Shown piece after piece: positions 1-8,607 of a DNA stretch of 64,000 nt. Positions within the stretch are counted from its first letter, which is position 1, and every line of letters starts with the position of its first letter. The notes beneath the pieces are model-generated. The model saw only the letters and a program-made list of their open reading frames with translations, searched no databases and was not told the origin of the DNA. Source of the DNA: Sphingomonadaceae bacterium (GTDB lineage: Bacteria > Pseudomonadota > Alphaproteobacteria > Sphingomonadales > Sphingomonadaceae); NCBI GenBank assembly GCA_020847445.1, contig JADLBY010000005.1, positions 1 to 64,000 on the forward strand, written 5' to 3'. Made by a program: the position numbers and the translations under genes.

Positions 1-76
1 AGGCATGGCCGAACTCAACCAACCCATGATCGAGGAGGAAAATCAGCCCCTACACATCACCGCCAAAGCCGCCTGA
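1..76 (+). CDS. 3' end of an unidentified gene
   Basis: The window opens inside an open frame that ends with TGA at 74-76. The visible tail is polar and ends in ITAKAA. It lies just left of an IS630 remnant, so it may be the end of another transposase or island gene, but 24 residues are too few to assign a family. No function is claimed. Confidence 0.3.
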   Translation, partial: GMAELNQPMIEEENQPLHITAKAA

Positions 77-254
77 CGATGGCCCACGGCCACAGCCGAA
101 ATTACACCACCTTGACGGACGCGACCTACAAGTGCTCTCTATTATGATGATCAACCTTCTATGGCAGTGCTGCTGGAGCGTCTTGCTGCACACCTTCATC
201 GACTTTGAAGGGAGGCAAGAAGCGATCTCGTGACCCTGTCGCAGTCCATGTCTA
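77..254. other. Non-coding stretch left of the IS630 remnant
   Basis: No start codon with a ribosome site and no convincing reading frame is seen here. It separates the partial gene at the left edge from the left end of the IS630 element. A TA dinucleotide at 253-254 fits the TA target preference of IS630 elements. Confidence 0.4.
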
Positions 255-1114
255 GAGCGTTCTGCGGATAACCTGAATCGAAGGTTTCCTTGGCGGGTCG
301 ATTTGTGATTCCTCCTCCTTGGAGGTGGATCATGGGCAGAGCGCATTCTTCTGATCTTCGTGTCCGTATTTATGCGGCGATTGCTGAGGGTGGTTCGCGA
401 CGGGCAGCGGCGCGGCGTTTTGGGGCGAGCGCGGCGACGGCGGTCAGGCTGGCGCAGCGCCAGGCGCAGACCGGGTCGGTGGCGCCTGCCAAACAGGGTC
501 GACCTGCGGGCAGCGGCAAGCTGGGCGCCTACCGCGAGATGGTGATCGGCTGGGTCGAGGCGGATGGTGAGCTGACCCTGTGCGAACTGACCGAGCGGCT
601 GGCGAGCGAACATGGGGTGAGCGTGCATCACACCTCGGTGCTGCGCCTGCTCAAGGCGGCAGGTTTTACTGTCAAAAAAAACTCTGCTGGCCAGCGAGAC
701 CGATCGCGCTGACATCGTGCGTGCGCGGCGGGTCTGGCGTGACCATCGCCAGCCGTGGATGCGCCGCCGCCCGGAACGGCTGGTGTTCGTCGACGAGACC
801 GGCACCACCACCAAGATGACCCGCCTGCGGGGTCGCGCGCGCCGAGGCCAGCGGCTGAGGATGAAGGCTCCGTTCGGTCACTGGGGCACCCAGACCTTCA
901 TCGCCGCGCTGCGCCACGATGGCCTGACCGCGCCCTGGGTGATCGACCGTCCGATGAACCGTCAAATCTTCGAGGCCTGGGTCGAGACCCAACTCGCTCC
1001 CACGCTCAAGCCGGGCGACATGGTGATCCTCGACAACCTCTCCAGCCACAAGAGCGAGAAGGCCAACGCGATCCTCAAGGAACGCGGGGCGTGGTTCCTC
1101 TATTCCACCGCCGT
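255..1114 (+). mobile_element. Truncated IS630-family insertion sequence
   Basis: The element seems to begin just after the TA at 253-254 and carries an IS630-type transposase in two frames. Homology to the transposase stops near 1114, in the codons for the LPPYSP motif, so the segment with the third catalytic residue and the right inverted repeat is missing. A short unassigned stretch (1115-1168) separates it from the neighbouring IS5-family element. The left end is inferred from the TA and gene spacing; the right loss is read directly from the transposase. Confidence 0.7.
332..1114 (+). pseudogene. IS630-family transposase, frameshifted and 3'-truncated
   Basis: The start ATG at 332 follows a good GGAGG site. 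The first part (to about 680) is the N-terminal helix-turn-helix region. The second part continues in the next frame and carries the first two catalytic aspartates in FVDETG and ILDNLSSHK. The third catalytic residue (normally the Glu of an NPIE motif) is lost. The frame change lies at a run of eight A residues (674-681); one A fewer would restore a single frame, so this is either a programmed +1 event or a simple indel. The protein cannot be an active DDE transposase as it stands. Confidence 0.8.
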
Positions 1115-1168
1115 AGGATCAAAAAACGCTCTACTCCAATGGTCTACGTCCACCCGCGCACAGGTCTC

Positions 1169-2014
1169 CTAGGTGGTAAACTCATAAACTGGCTTGCGAG
1201 ATGTAGATTGGATTGATTCAAGGCATTTGAAGGAGCCTTGGATGAGCCGTCGCAGATTTGAGCTTACGGATTTCGAGTGGTCGGTGATCGAGCCGTTGTT
1301 GCCGAACAAGGTGCGCGGTGTTCCGCGTGTTGATGATCGTCGGGTGATCAATGGGATATTGTGGCGGTTTCGCACAGGCAGCCCCTGGGCGGATATCCCG
1401 GAGCGCTATGGGCCATACACGACGTGCTACAACCGTTTCGTGCGTTGGCGCAAAGCTGGCGTATGGGACCGGCTTCTGTCCTCCGTCAGCGCCGCTTTCG
1501 ATGGCGAACTGGTCATGATCGACAGTTCCTCGATCCGGGTCCACCAGCATGGTGCGACCCTAAAAAGGGGGCCCCCAATCGCTGCATGGGACGTTCCCGG
1601 GGCGGCCTGACTACCAAGATCCATGCGCTGGTTGATGGCCGGGGTTTACCGGTCGGCCTGCATCTGTCGGAAGGACAAGCCAGCGATTGCCGCGAGGCTG
1701 TAGCGCTGCTTGATGTCGTACCACCCGGCAGCACTTTCCTGGCTGACAAGGCCTATGACAGCGATGCTATCCGCGCACGGATCGAAAGCAACGGCGGCTT
1801 CGCCAACATCCCGGCAAAGCGTAATCGACGAAAGGGCTTCGCCTTCAGCGCCTTCCTCTACCGCTATCGCAACCTGATCGAGCGCTTCTTCGGAAAACTC
1901 AAACACGCCAGAGGCTTGGCGACACGCTACGACAAACGCGCCGATAACTTCCTCGCTGCCATTAAGCTCTTCTCAGCACGGTTATGGATCGCAACTAATG
2001 AGTCTACGGCCTAA
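1169..2014 (+). mobile_element. IS5-family (IS427-like) insertion sequence
   Basis: Imperfect terminal inverted repeats are visible: the left end at 1169-1185 and the reverse complement of 1998-2014 match at about 13 of 17 positions. CTA occurs at both outer edges (1169-1171 and 2011-2013), compatible with a short target duplication but hard to separate from the repeats. The element is about 0.85 kb, typical for the IS427 group, and holds a two-frame transposase whose stop codon lies inside the right repeat. It looks complete. Confidence 0.8.
1242..2014 (+). CDS. IS5-family (IS427 group) transposase, two frames
   Basis: The first frame starts at ATG 1242 and runs to 1610. The second continues one base back and ends at 2014. 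They overlap around the A5-G5 run near 1562-1571, where a -1 shift joins them; programmed -1 frameshifting is usual in the IS427 group. The first part has the DUF4096-type N-terminus (ELTDFEWSVIEPLLP) and the first catalytic Asp in MIDSSS. The second has the Asp in ADKAYDSD and the Glu in the IERFFGKLK helix. All three catalytic residues are present, so the element may be active. Confidence 0.85.
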
Positions 2015-2226
2015 TGATCCGACGCTGTGCGAAGAGCAGCGACTCTGACTCGTTTCTGACCTTTGAAGAGACAAAAATCACTTGGTCAAATGGTGTCTGA
2101 ACTCAGCTCGTCCGATCCCTGAATTGTCTTATCGTAAAACCCCATATTGGGGGTAGTGAAGGGGGTATTTCTGGGGTCTCCTCTAAATGTATCCTAAATT
2201 ATCAATTGGATAACTGGCATCCATGG
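2015..2226. other. AT-richer non-coding stretch with G-run repeats
   Basis: No gene is seen. The base composition is lower in GC than in the rest of the window. Three G-run motifs are spaced along 2147-2178 (TTGGGGGTA, AGGGGGTA, TGGGGTC), resembling the short direct repeats often found near attachment sites of tRNA-targeting integrative elements. This resemblance is inferred from memory, not tested. Confidence 0.35.
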
Positions 2227-2244
2227 ATCCCTCCTCCGCTACCA
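2227..2244 (+). other. Possible attachment site: 3' end of a tRNA gene
   Basis: The 18 bases at 2227-2244 read like the T-arm 3' strand, acceptor 3' strand and CCA end of a bacterial tRNA. Serine-type tRNAs often have a similar T-stem ending. The 5' two thirds of a tRNA are absent. Isolated tRNA 3' ends are a classic mark of one end of an integrative element. It sits exactly where IS-rich, AT-richer DNA gives way to core genes. No integrase gene is present in the window. Confidence 0.35.
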
Positions 2245-2694
2245 TTCAAGTCATTTATCGCTTTGTTATCAAAGGATAAAGTGACATTTCCAGATAGCCG
2301 ATACCGTATTTGATCGCCCCGTCCATTTGGGTTGAAGCGGGCCGTTATGGCCGTGGCCCGGATGCCAATCCGGCAAATCGGAAGGCATTATTTCCCCTTC
2401 CGGTCGGCGTTCCGCCCGAATCCTGGTTGTGTATCGCGCCGCCTTGCTCGAACACGCGACTACTTGCTACAAGCGTCAGAGGCATCACCGCGATCAGCGG
2501 CCAGCATATTGCCGATACGAAACGGGCCCGCATCCGCCGCCTCGATACCGGCAGGGCCGGTTGTGAGAACGGTGGATGCGGACCCGTCAGGAGGGTGGGG
2601 CCGCAGATGCGACCACCATTTCAATTGGGCAGGGGAGAGAGAGTCCCGCCTTCATGAACCTGTTCGGATGCCCAATGCCTCCTTTGCATGCGTG
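2245..2694. other. Gene-free stretch
   Basis: Reading frames exist on both strands but none has a recognisable domain, a good ribosome site and a plausible length together. A 62-codon minus-strand frame (2345-2533) has a hydrophobic start but nothing recognisable after it. The stretch may be decayed DNA next to the putative integration scar. Confidence 0.4.
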
Positions 2695-3557
2695 TCAGAC
2701 GAACGCCGATACCCCGGTCAGCCCGCGCGCGATGATCAGTTTCTGGATCTCGGTGGTGCCATCGGGGATCGGGATCACGATCGCCTCGCGCGCCAGCCGC
2801 TCGACGTTGAACTCCTTGGTCAGGCCGTTGCCGCCATGGACCTGTACCGCGTCGCGGCAGACCTTGACCGCCGCCTCGGTCGCGAACCACTTTGCCATCG
2901 ACGATTCCAGATCGCAGCGGATGCCCATGTCGATCATCGACAGGGCGCGGTAGCACATCAGTTTTGACGCATCGAGCATGGTCGCCATCTCGGCGATCTT
3001 GGCGGCGACGAGCTGGTGCGCGGCGATGACCTTGCCGAACTGCTTGCGCTCGGTTGCATAGGCGATGGTTTCTTCCAGCGCGGCGCGCATCAGCCCGATC
3101 GACAACAGGCCGACATGCGGGCGGGCCATTTCGAACTCCTTGACGGTATTTTTGAGGCCGATGCCCTCCTCACCGCACATATTGGTGTGGGGCACGCGCG
3201 CTTCGGCGATGAAGATCTGCGCGGTCGATTGCGAATTGAGCGCGATCTTTTCGATATTGCGCGATTCATAGCCATGTTCTTCGCGGTCGACGATGAAGTG
3301 CGACAGGCCTTTCTCGCTGGTCCGCGTGGTGCAGATCAGGAAATCCGAATAATGCCCGCCGGTAATCCAGCATTTCTCGCCGCTGATGATCCAGTGATCG
3401 CCGTCGCGCACGCCCTTGGTCTTGATGTCGATCACGTTCGAGCCGACATCGGGTTCGCTGATCCCGAAGGCGCCGAATATCTTTCCGGCCAGCACGCCCG
3501 GCAGATAGCGTTCACGCAGATGCGCCGGCGCGATGTTGGCGAGGAAGCGGGCAACGC
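2695..3557 (-). pseudogene. Acyl-CoA dehydrogenase, N-terminus missing
   Basis: The frame ending at 2695 encodes about 285 residues of an acyl-CoA dehydrogenase: the middle beta-domain (FGISEPDVGSN, then WITGG) and the C-terminal helical domain (YATERKQFGK, QVHGGNGLTKEF, PDGTTEIQK). It would oxidise an acyl-CoA to the 2-enoyl-CoA using FAD. The N-terminal 100 or so residues are absent. Upstream of about 3557 the frame runs out of phase into an alcohol dehydrogenase gene. The recognisable part begins at VARFLANIAP exactly where the upstream gene stops matching its own family, so a deletion has joined the two. Probably non-functional. Confidence 0.8.
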
Positions 3558-4181
3558 CGCGAGCCCGACGCCGCCCAGACCGACCACCGCCGCCGTCGAC
3601 CCCATGGTCAGCTTCGCGGTGTTGACCACTGCACCGACGCCGGTCAGCACCGCGCAGCCGAACAGCGCGGCTTCGACAAAGGGAATGTCGCGCGGCACCG
3701 GAACGAGCGAGCGACGCGAGACAACGGCGCGCTCGGCAAAGGCGGAAACGCCGAGATGATGGTGCAGCGCATGGGCCTTCTCGCTCAGTCGGGCATGGCC
3801 GCCGGTCAGCACGCCGCCGCCATTGGCCAGCGCGCCCGGCTCGCACAGCGCGGGGCGGCCCTCGGCACAGGGCAGGCAATGGCCGCAATTGGGCATGAAC
3901 ACGCTGACGACATGATCGCCGGGCACAAGATCGGACACGCCGTCACCCACCGCCTCGACCACACCCGCCGCCTCGTGCCCCAGCACCATGGGCAGCGGGC
4001 GCGGCCGGTCCCCATTGACCACGGAAAGGTCGGAATGGCACAGCCCGGCGGCCTTGATCGCAACCAGCACCTCGCCCGGTCCCGGCGGGGCCAGCTCGAC
4101 ATCGGCAATCTCCATCGGCCGGGTCAGATCATAGGGGACGCCGCTGGCGGTTTCCCTCAGCACGGCTGCCTTGATAAACAT
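3550..4181 (-). pseudogene. Zinc-dependent alcohol dehydrogenase, C-terminus missing
   Basis: The ATG at 4181 opens a medium-chain alcohol dehydrogenase. The N-terminal half is intact: catalytic-zinc ligands in GLCHSD and GHEAAG, and the structural-zinc cysteine cluster CGHCLPC...C. The cofactor-binding domain begins (VVGLGGVGLAAL) and then breaks off at about 3555. There the sequence switches to an acyl-CoA dehydrogenase, out of frame, and translation would run to a stop near 3432. Some 150 C-terminal residues are lost, including most of the NAD-binding fold. It starts 11 bases after the stop of the enoyl-CoA hydratase, so it was the next gene of that operon. Confidence 0.8.
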
Positions 4182-4192
4182 GAACGGTTCCT

Positions 4193-5068
4193 TCAATTAG
4201 ATTGCCAGGGAAAGAAATCCGGCATCTGCGATGCCTTTCCGGCAAACACCGGTTGCCGCTTTTCGAGAAAGGCTGCAACGCCTTCCTTGCCGTCGCCGAT
4301 GCTGGTGTAGAACATGGCGAGCGAATCGATCCGGTGCGCCTCTACCGGGTGCGGTTGTGCGGTGTTGCGCCACATCATCTGGCGGGCGAGCGCCACGGCG
4401 ACGGGCGAGCGGTTCTCGACGAACTTGCGGGCCAGCGCCCTGGCGTCGTCCAGCAGCGATTCGGGCGCGTGCACCGACCGGAACAGACCGGCGCACCTGC
4501 CTTCCTCCGCGTCGAAAATCTCTGCCGACAGCACCCATTCCAGCGCCTGTTGCGGGCCGACCAGTCGCGGCAGGAACCAGCTGGAGCAGGCCTCTGGCAC
4601 TATCCCCAATTTGCCGAAGACAAACCCCATGCGCGCCTTTTCCGATGCCATGCGGACGTCCATTGCCAGCGTCATCGTTGCGCCGATGCCGACGGCTGCG
4701 CCGTTGATTGCGGCGATAACCGGCTTTTTGCAGTCGAATATTGCCAGAGTCACCCGACCGCCTTCGTCGCGGACGCCGTCACGCCCGTCGGCGCGCGTTG
4801 CATCGCGCATATAGGCGAGATCGGGCTGGCGACTTTCGTCCAGACCGAATGCATTGCCGCCAATGGCGAGGTCCATACCCGCACAAAAGGCGCGCCCGGT
4901 GGCGGTCACGATCACCGCGCGGACGGCATCGTCCTCGCTTGCCCAGCGGAACGCCGCGATCAGATCGTCGGCCATTTCCAGGGTGAAGGCATTGAGATGG
5001 TCGGGGCGGTTGAGCCGGATGATGAGGATACCATCCTCCAGTTCGCATGCCAGTGTCGTGAATTTCAT
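4193..5068 (-). CDS. Enoyl-CoA hydratase/isomerase family protein
   Basis: This crotonase-fold enzyme (291 residues from ATG 5068) would add water to 2-enoyl-CoA esters in beta-oxidation-type degradation. The oxyanion-hole segments are visible in GRAFCAGMDL and AINGAAVGIG, and an acidic residue sits in GIVPEA. The frame stays open far upstream, but similarity to the family starts at MKFTTLACELEDGILIIRLN, so that ATG is chosen. It is first in a minus-strand operon followed by the broken alcohol dehydrogenase and acyl-CoA dehydrogenase. It is a close paralogue of the hydratase at 24324-25196: both end with an MPDFFPW motif. Confidence 0.85.
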   Translation of the reverse strand: MKFTTLACELEDGILIIRLNRPDHLNAFTLEMADDLIAAFRWASEDDAVRAVIVTATGRAFCAGMDLAIGGNAFGLDESRQPDLAYMRDATRADGRDGVRDEGGRVTLAIFDCKKPVIAAINGAAVGIGATMTLAMDVRMASEKARMGFVFGKLGIVPEACSSWFLPRLVGPQQALEWVLSAEIFDAEEGRCAGLFRSVHAPESLLDDARALARKFVENRSPVAVALARQMMWRNTAQPHPVEAHRIDSLAMFYTSIGDGKEGVAAFLEKRQPVFAGKASQMPDFFPWQSN

Positions 5069-5227
5069 GCGCAAGGCTCCGATGATTGCATGGGCAGTTG
5101 ATTTGGTCTCCGCTGTGATAGCGCTCATGTGCGGCCGACCTACTCCCCGCAGCGAGGGGGGGGTGCGATTCCGTCCCCTCACCCGGAGGGGGCGTGGGCT
5201 TGCCTGTCGCCGGGTACGGCAGCAAGC

Positions 5228-6316
5228 ATGACCGCAACCCTGCTCACCCCGAAATCCGACGATCAAGCGCCCGTCACGCCCCCGGCGCTGCCGCCGACGC
5301 CGGGGACCAGCGTCGAAGTCGTTCCCGGCGTGCGCTGGATCCGCATGCCGCTGCCGATCGCGCTCGATCATATCAACCTGTGGGCGATCGAGGACGGCGA
5401 TGGCTGGACGCTGGTCGATACCGGGATCAACTGCCCGGACAGCATGGCAATATGGGACAGGATTGCCACCCACGACCTGGCCGGCCGGCCGGTGAAGCGG
5501 CTGATCGTCACGCATATGCACGCCGATCATGCCGGGCTCGCCGGCTGGCTGGCGAACCGCTTTGCCTGTCCGTTGTGGATGGCCGACGCCGAATATGCCG
5601 ACGCGCAAGTCATGGTCAGCGGCAATCGCGATCGCCGTCAGGTGCGCGATTTCTATCATCGCGCCGGGTGGCAAGCGACAGAAATTGAACGCTATTTTCG
5701 GCGCCGCGCGGTGCTTGGCAGCTATTACTGCCCGCTCCCCCAACGCTATAACCGCATGGCTGATGGCGACCACTTCCTGATAAATGGTCGACATTGGCGG
5801 GTGATTGCCGGAGGTGGCCATTCGGCCGAGCATGCCTGCCTGCACTGTCCTGACCTCGACATATTCATTTCCGGCGATGTTGTGTTGCCGAAAATCTCGT
5901 CGAACGTCTCGGTCGAACCGGAAGCACCGGAGGCCGACCCGCTGGGCCAATGGTTCGCGACCTTGGACCGGATTCGCGCCGACGTGCCCGACAGCGTCAT
6001 GGTTCTGCCTTCGCACGGGCGCTGCTTCCGGGGGCTGCACGACCGTATTGCGACGCTGGAGCATGATCAGCGCGAGGTGCTGGCGCGCCTTGCCACCGCG
6101 CTCGACGCCCCGACGCGGCCGGACGCGCTGTTCGATATCCTGTTTTCGCGCCCGATCAGCCGAACCGACATTTCGCTGATGACGCTCGCGACGGGAGAGA
6201 CGCTGGCGCTGCTCAACCATCTGGCCGCACGCGGACTGGTCGCCCGCCGCGACGGCGCGGACGGCGTGAGCCGGTTTCAGCGCATCGTGCCCGAATGCGA
6301 AGCTTGCTGCCCATGA
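5228..6316 (+). CDS. Metallo-beta-lactamase-fold hydrolase
   Basis: A 362-residue protein with the metal-binding signature THMHADHAG near residues 97-105 and further ligands in GGGHSAEH and ISGDVV. The N-terminus is Pro-rich; the C-terminal about 100 residues form a helical, possibly winged-helix-like extension. Relatives hydrolyse thioesters, lactones or glutathione conjugates; the substrate cannot be read from sequence. It is divergent from the enoyl-CoA hydratase and overlaps the following thioesterase gene by ATGA, so the two are probably co-translated and may act on CoA intermediates from the operon next door. Confidence 0.8.
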   Translation: MTATLLTPKSDDQAPVTPPALPPTPGTSVEVVPGVRWIRMPLPIALDHINLWAIEDGDGWTLVDTGINCPDSMAIWDRIATHDLAGRPVKRLIVTHMHADHAGLAGWLANRFACPLWMADAEYADAQVMVSGNRDRRQVRDFYHRAGWQATEIERYFRRRAVLGSYYCPLPQRYNRMADGDHFLINGRHWRVIAGGGHSAEHACLHCPDLDIFISGDVVLPKISSNVSVEPEAPEADPLGQWFATLDRIRADVPDSVMVLPSHGRCFRGLHDRIATLEHDQREVLARLATALDAPTRPDALFDILFSRPISRTDISLMTLATGETLALLNHLAARGLVARRDGADGVSRFQRIVPECEACCP

Positions 6317-6753
6317 ACGGCGAGGCCCCCGAAACGCGCGGCCGCTTTCGTCGCGCCTATGAGATAACGACCCGCTGGCTCGATCAGGATCCTTATGATC
6401 ATATCAACAATGTGGTCTATTACAGCTGGTTCGATACCGCAGTGAACGCTTTCCTGATCGGGGAAGGGCTCCTCGATCCCGGATCGAGCCCGATCGTCGG
6501 GCTGGTGGTGGAAAGTGGCTGCCGATATCTGCGCCCGGTAGGGTTTCCGGCACCCGTTTCCGTGATGCTGCGCGTCGGGCATCTCGGCAATTCCAGTGTC
6601 CGCTATGAACTTGGCGTGTTCACCGAAGGTGAGGATATTGCGGCTGCGCTCGGCCATTTCGTGCATGTCTATGTCGATCGGGAGACGCGGCGGCCCGTGC
6701 CGGTGCCGACAGTCTGGCGGGAAAAGCTGGGCGAATTGCAACGCCCGCAATAG
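6313..6753 (+). CDS. Hot-dog fold acyl-CoA thioesterase (4HBT family)
   Basis: The 146-residue protein has the 4-hydroxybenzoyl-CoA thioesterase pattern: the WLDQDPYDHINNVVY segment with the catalytic Asp, followed by VESGCRYLRPV. It hydrolyses acyl-CoA to free acid and CoA. ATG 6313 overlaps the stop of the metallo-hydrolase gene. Substrate length is unknown. Its stop is 80 bases from the convergent hydrolase gene. Confidence 0.85.
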   Translation: MNGEAPETRGRFRRAYEITTRWLDQDPYDHINNVVYYSWFDTAVNAFLIGEGLLDPGSSPIVGLVVESGCRYLRPVGFPAPVSVMLRVGHLGNSSVRYELGVFTEGEDIAAALGHFVHVYVDRETRRPVPVPTVWREKLGELQRPQ

Positions 6754-6833
6754 CGATTGAATGCCCGGTTATTGGCCGCGAAATGGCCATGTCCTGCGCC
6801 GCTACCGGCACCCAGGCGCCCCGCTGTCAGGCT

Positions 6834-7643
6834 TCACCGCGCTGCGGTCAGCGCTTTGCCAATTTCGTCCAGCAGCCATTGGCGGTCGTCCGTTCCGGCA
6901 AAGCTGTGCGACGCCGAATCCAGCACGGTCATGGCGACGTCTGGCCGGTTGCGTGCGCCGTCAAAGGCTGATCCCTTCCATGCGGCGGCAAAGGCCATCG
7001 CCGTTGTGTCCCGGGCGGCCAGCAAAATGCTGACAGGCAAGTTCGCGGCGTGCAGCGCCGCAGCCACCCGGCCCGAAAGCGCACTGGCAGGCTGGTGCCG
7101 GGTCGCGCGGACCAGCCCTGCGAACAATTTCCGGAGATCGATCCTGCCGGTGAACAGGTCGATCAGGCTGCGGGGATTTTTGAGCCGCGCCCAGTAGCGC
7201 GAACGGATGGTGGCGGGTGCCGGAAGGTCGTCGGCATCGGCGGCCTCGATCACCCAAGGGTTGGCAAGGACCAGCCGGTCGATGGCAAGTCCGGCGTGAA
7301 ACAGCGCCAGTGCGCTGGCGGCGTCGCAATTGCCGAACGCGACAATATGTTCGAGATGCGGCACTTCGGCGCGAAAGGCGGCGACCGCCGCCGCAAGATC
7401 GGCCGCAGCGCTTTCGAAACCGCCATTTTCGCCTTCGCTTTCCCCCACGCCGCGCCGGTCATAGCGGAATACCGGATGCCCCAATGCGGCAAAATGCGCG
7501 GCGAGCGCCGCTTGCCCGGCATGCGCGCCGCTGCGGATTTCGTTGCCGCCGCTGACGATCAGCAGGCCGGTTGCCGTGTCGCCTTCGTCAAGCGACGCCG
7601 CGCACCATGCGCCTGCGCAGTCGAACCCGGTCAGCCGCCGCAT
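6834..7643 (-). CDS. Hydrolase 1, exosortase A system-associated
   Basis: An alpha/beta-hydrolase of 269 residues with YDRRGVGESEG, a nucleophile-elbow region AFGNCDAASAL and a late SHSFAG segment that would hold the catalytic His. Proteins of this type occur with exosortase A / PEP-CTERM protein-sorting loci and their polysaccharide genes; their substrate is not known. In this protein the elbow has Cys-Asp rather than Gly-x-Ser-x-Gly. ATG 7643 overlaps the end of hydrolase 2 by 13 bases. It is the last gene of the minus-strand exosortase-associated operon. Confidence 0.8.
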   Translation of the reverse strand: MRRLTGFDCAGAWCAASLDEGDTATGLLIVSGGNEIRSGAHAGQAALAAHFAALGHPVFRYDRRGVGESEGENGGFESAAADLAAAVAAFRAEVPHLEHIVAFGNCDAASALALFHAGLAIDRLVLANPWVIEAADADDLPAPATIRSRYWARLKNPRSLIDLFTGRIDLRKLFAGLVRATRHQPASALSGRVAAALHAANLPVSILLAARDTTAMAFAAAWKGSAFDGARNRPDVAMTVLDSASHSFAGTDDRQWLLDEIGKALTAAR

Positions 7644-8326
7644 GATGCGCTCCACTGATCGAGGTCGGCGGCAATCGCGGCGGACATGGCCGGGTCGTCC
7701 TGCGGCTCCGCGCGCAACCACAAGGTCGATCCGGCAACCTCCTGTCCGAGGGTGCGGACGGTCAGTTGTGCGACCGTAGCGGGTTCGGCGCTGGCCAGTT
7801 CCGCCACCATGTCGGGCCCGAGCAGATTGCCCGCCAGGTCGATCGGCGCGGCCTTCGCAGCCTCGATCAGCCCGGCTTCGCTGGTCGCCCTGCCCGCCTC
7901 CCTGTCGCCCGCGATGCGGGTGCGGAACAGGGTCTTGAGCAGGCCCGACCCTTTGGCCGGGGCCAACCGCCAATGTGGCAAATCCGCGGCACCATTGTCG
8001 ATCAATGCCCCGCCGCGCAGCGCGGCGATATGGGTCGCGTCCAGCTGCGTCGCGGCGGCGTGCACGGCCTCGCGCCATGTCGAAAGGCTCTGTTGCTGAA
8101 GCCCGGCAAGACTTTCATTGCAGCCGGGCAGGTCGATCAGCAGGCTGCCCGCGCCGCGTTCCGCCAGCCCGCGCATCGCCTGCACCAGCATCCGGCGGCA
8201 ACGGTTCATCTCGTCGAACAAGGGGGGGATAATCAATATCCGGCGCGCCGACCCCGCGCCGAAGCAAAGGACATGTTCGTCATGCCCGGCATATCGGTAT
8301 GGCCTATAGTCGGGACGCGATGTCAC
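7631..8326 (-). CDS. Hydrolase 2, exosortase A system-associated
   Basis: A second alpha/beta-hydrolase-like protein (231 residues). IIPPLFDEMNRCRRM near residues 33-47 and LIDLPGCNES near 63-72 are typical of the exosortase-A-associated hydrolase 2 family, in which an acyl-chain role linked to the neighbouring carrier protein is plausible but unproved. The start is GTG 8326, overlapping the acyl carrier protein stop (GTGA), which indicates translational coupling. It overlaps hydrolase 1 at its other end. Confidence 0.8.
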   Translation of the reverse strand: MTSRPDYRPYRYAGHDEHVLCFGAGSARRILIIPPLFDEMNRCRRMLVQAMRGLAERGAGSLLIDLPGCNESLAGLQQQSLSTWREAVHAAATQLDATHIAALRGGALIDNGAADLPHWRLAPAKGSGLLKTLFRTRIAGDREAGRATSEAGLIEAAKAAPIDLAGNLLGPDMVAELASAEPATVAQLTVRTLGQEVAGSTLWLRAEPQDDPAMSAAIAADLDQWSASCGG

Positions 8327-8592
8327 TCCCGGACCTTGGACTTCGCAAAAGCGACAAGGCTGCCAAAGCTTTCGAACAGCTCGCCATCGATATCGTCATC
8401 GTCGATCATGATCTCCAGCCGATCCTCCATTTCGGTCAGCAGGCCGGCAACCGCCATCGAATCGAGTTCGGGCAGCGCGCCGAACAGCGGTGTGTCGTCG
8501 GTCATTGCGGCAACGGTGGCGGGGGCGACGCCGAGGACATCGACCAGCAGTTCGCGGATCGTGGTTTCAACGCTGTCGGGAACGAAGGGCAT
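8323..8592 (-). CDS. Acyl carrier protein (exosortase-associated)
   Basis: An 89-residue acidic four-helix carrier protein. The phosphopantetheine attachment serine lies in ELDSMAVAGL (about residue 44), matching the DSM/DSL signature. It would carry an acyl or aminoacyl group activated by the ligase at 9677-11200 and delivered or removed by the neighbouring transferase and hydrolases. The gene sits 15 bases after the FemAB-like gene and overlaps hydrolase 2. It is not the housekeeping AcpP, whose fab context is absent. Confidence 0.85.
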   Translation of the reverse strand: MPFVPDSVETTIRELLVDVLGVAPATVAAMTDDTPLFGALPELDSMAVAGLLTEMEDRLEIMIDDDDIDGELFESFGSLVAFAKSKVRE

Positions 8593-8607
8593 ATGGATAC
8601 TCGCTTT

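Noticed and set aside
2345..2533. A 62-codon minus-strand frame with a hydrophobic start
   Set aside because: The hydrophobic stretch could be a signal or membrane segment, but no ribosome site, family or mature domain supports a gene.
2332..2967. A 211-codon plus-strand frame across the gap before the acyl-CoA dehydrogenase
   Set aside because: Half of it is antisense to the dehydrogenase fragment and no domain is recognisable.
4193..6220. A 675-codon minus-strand frame that runs through the enoyl-CoA hydratase and on past 6200
   Set aside because: Only the part from ATG 5068 to 4193 matches a family. The upstream half is the antisense of the metallo-hydrolase gene and is an effect of GC-rich codon use.
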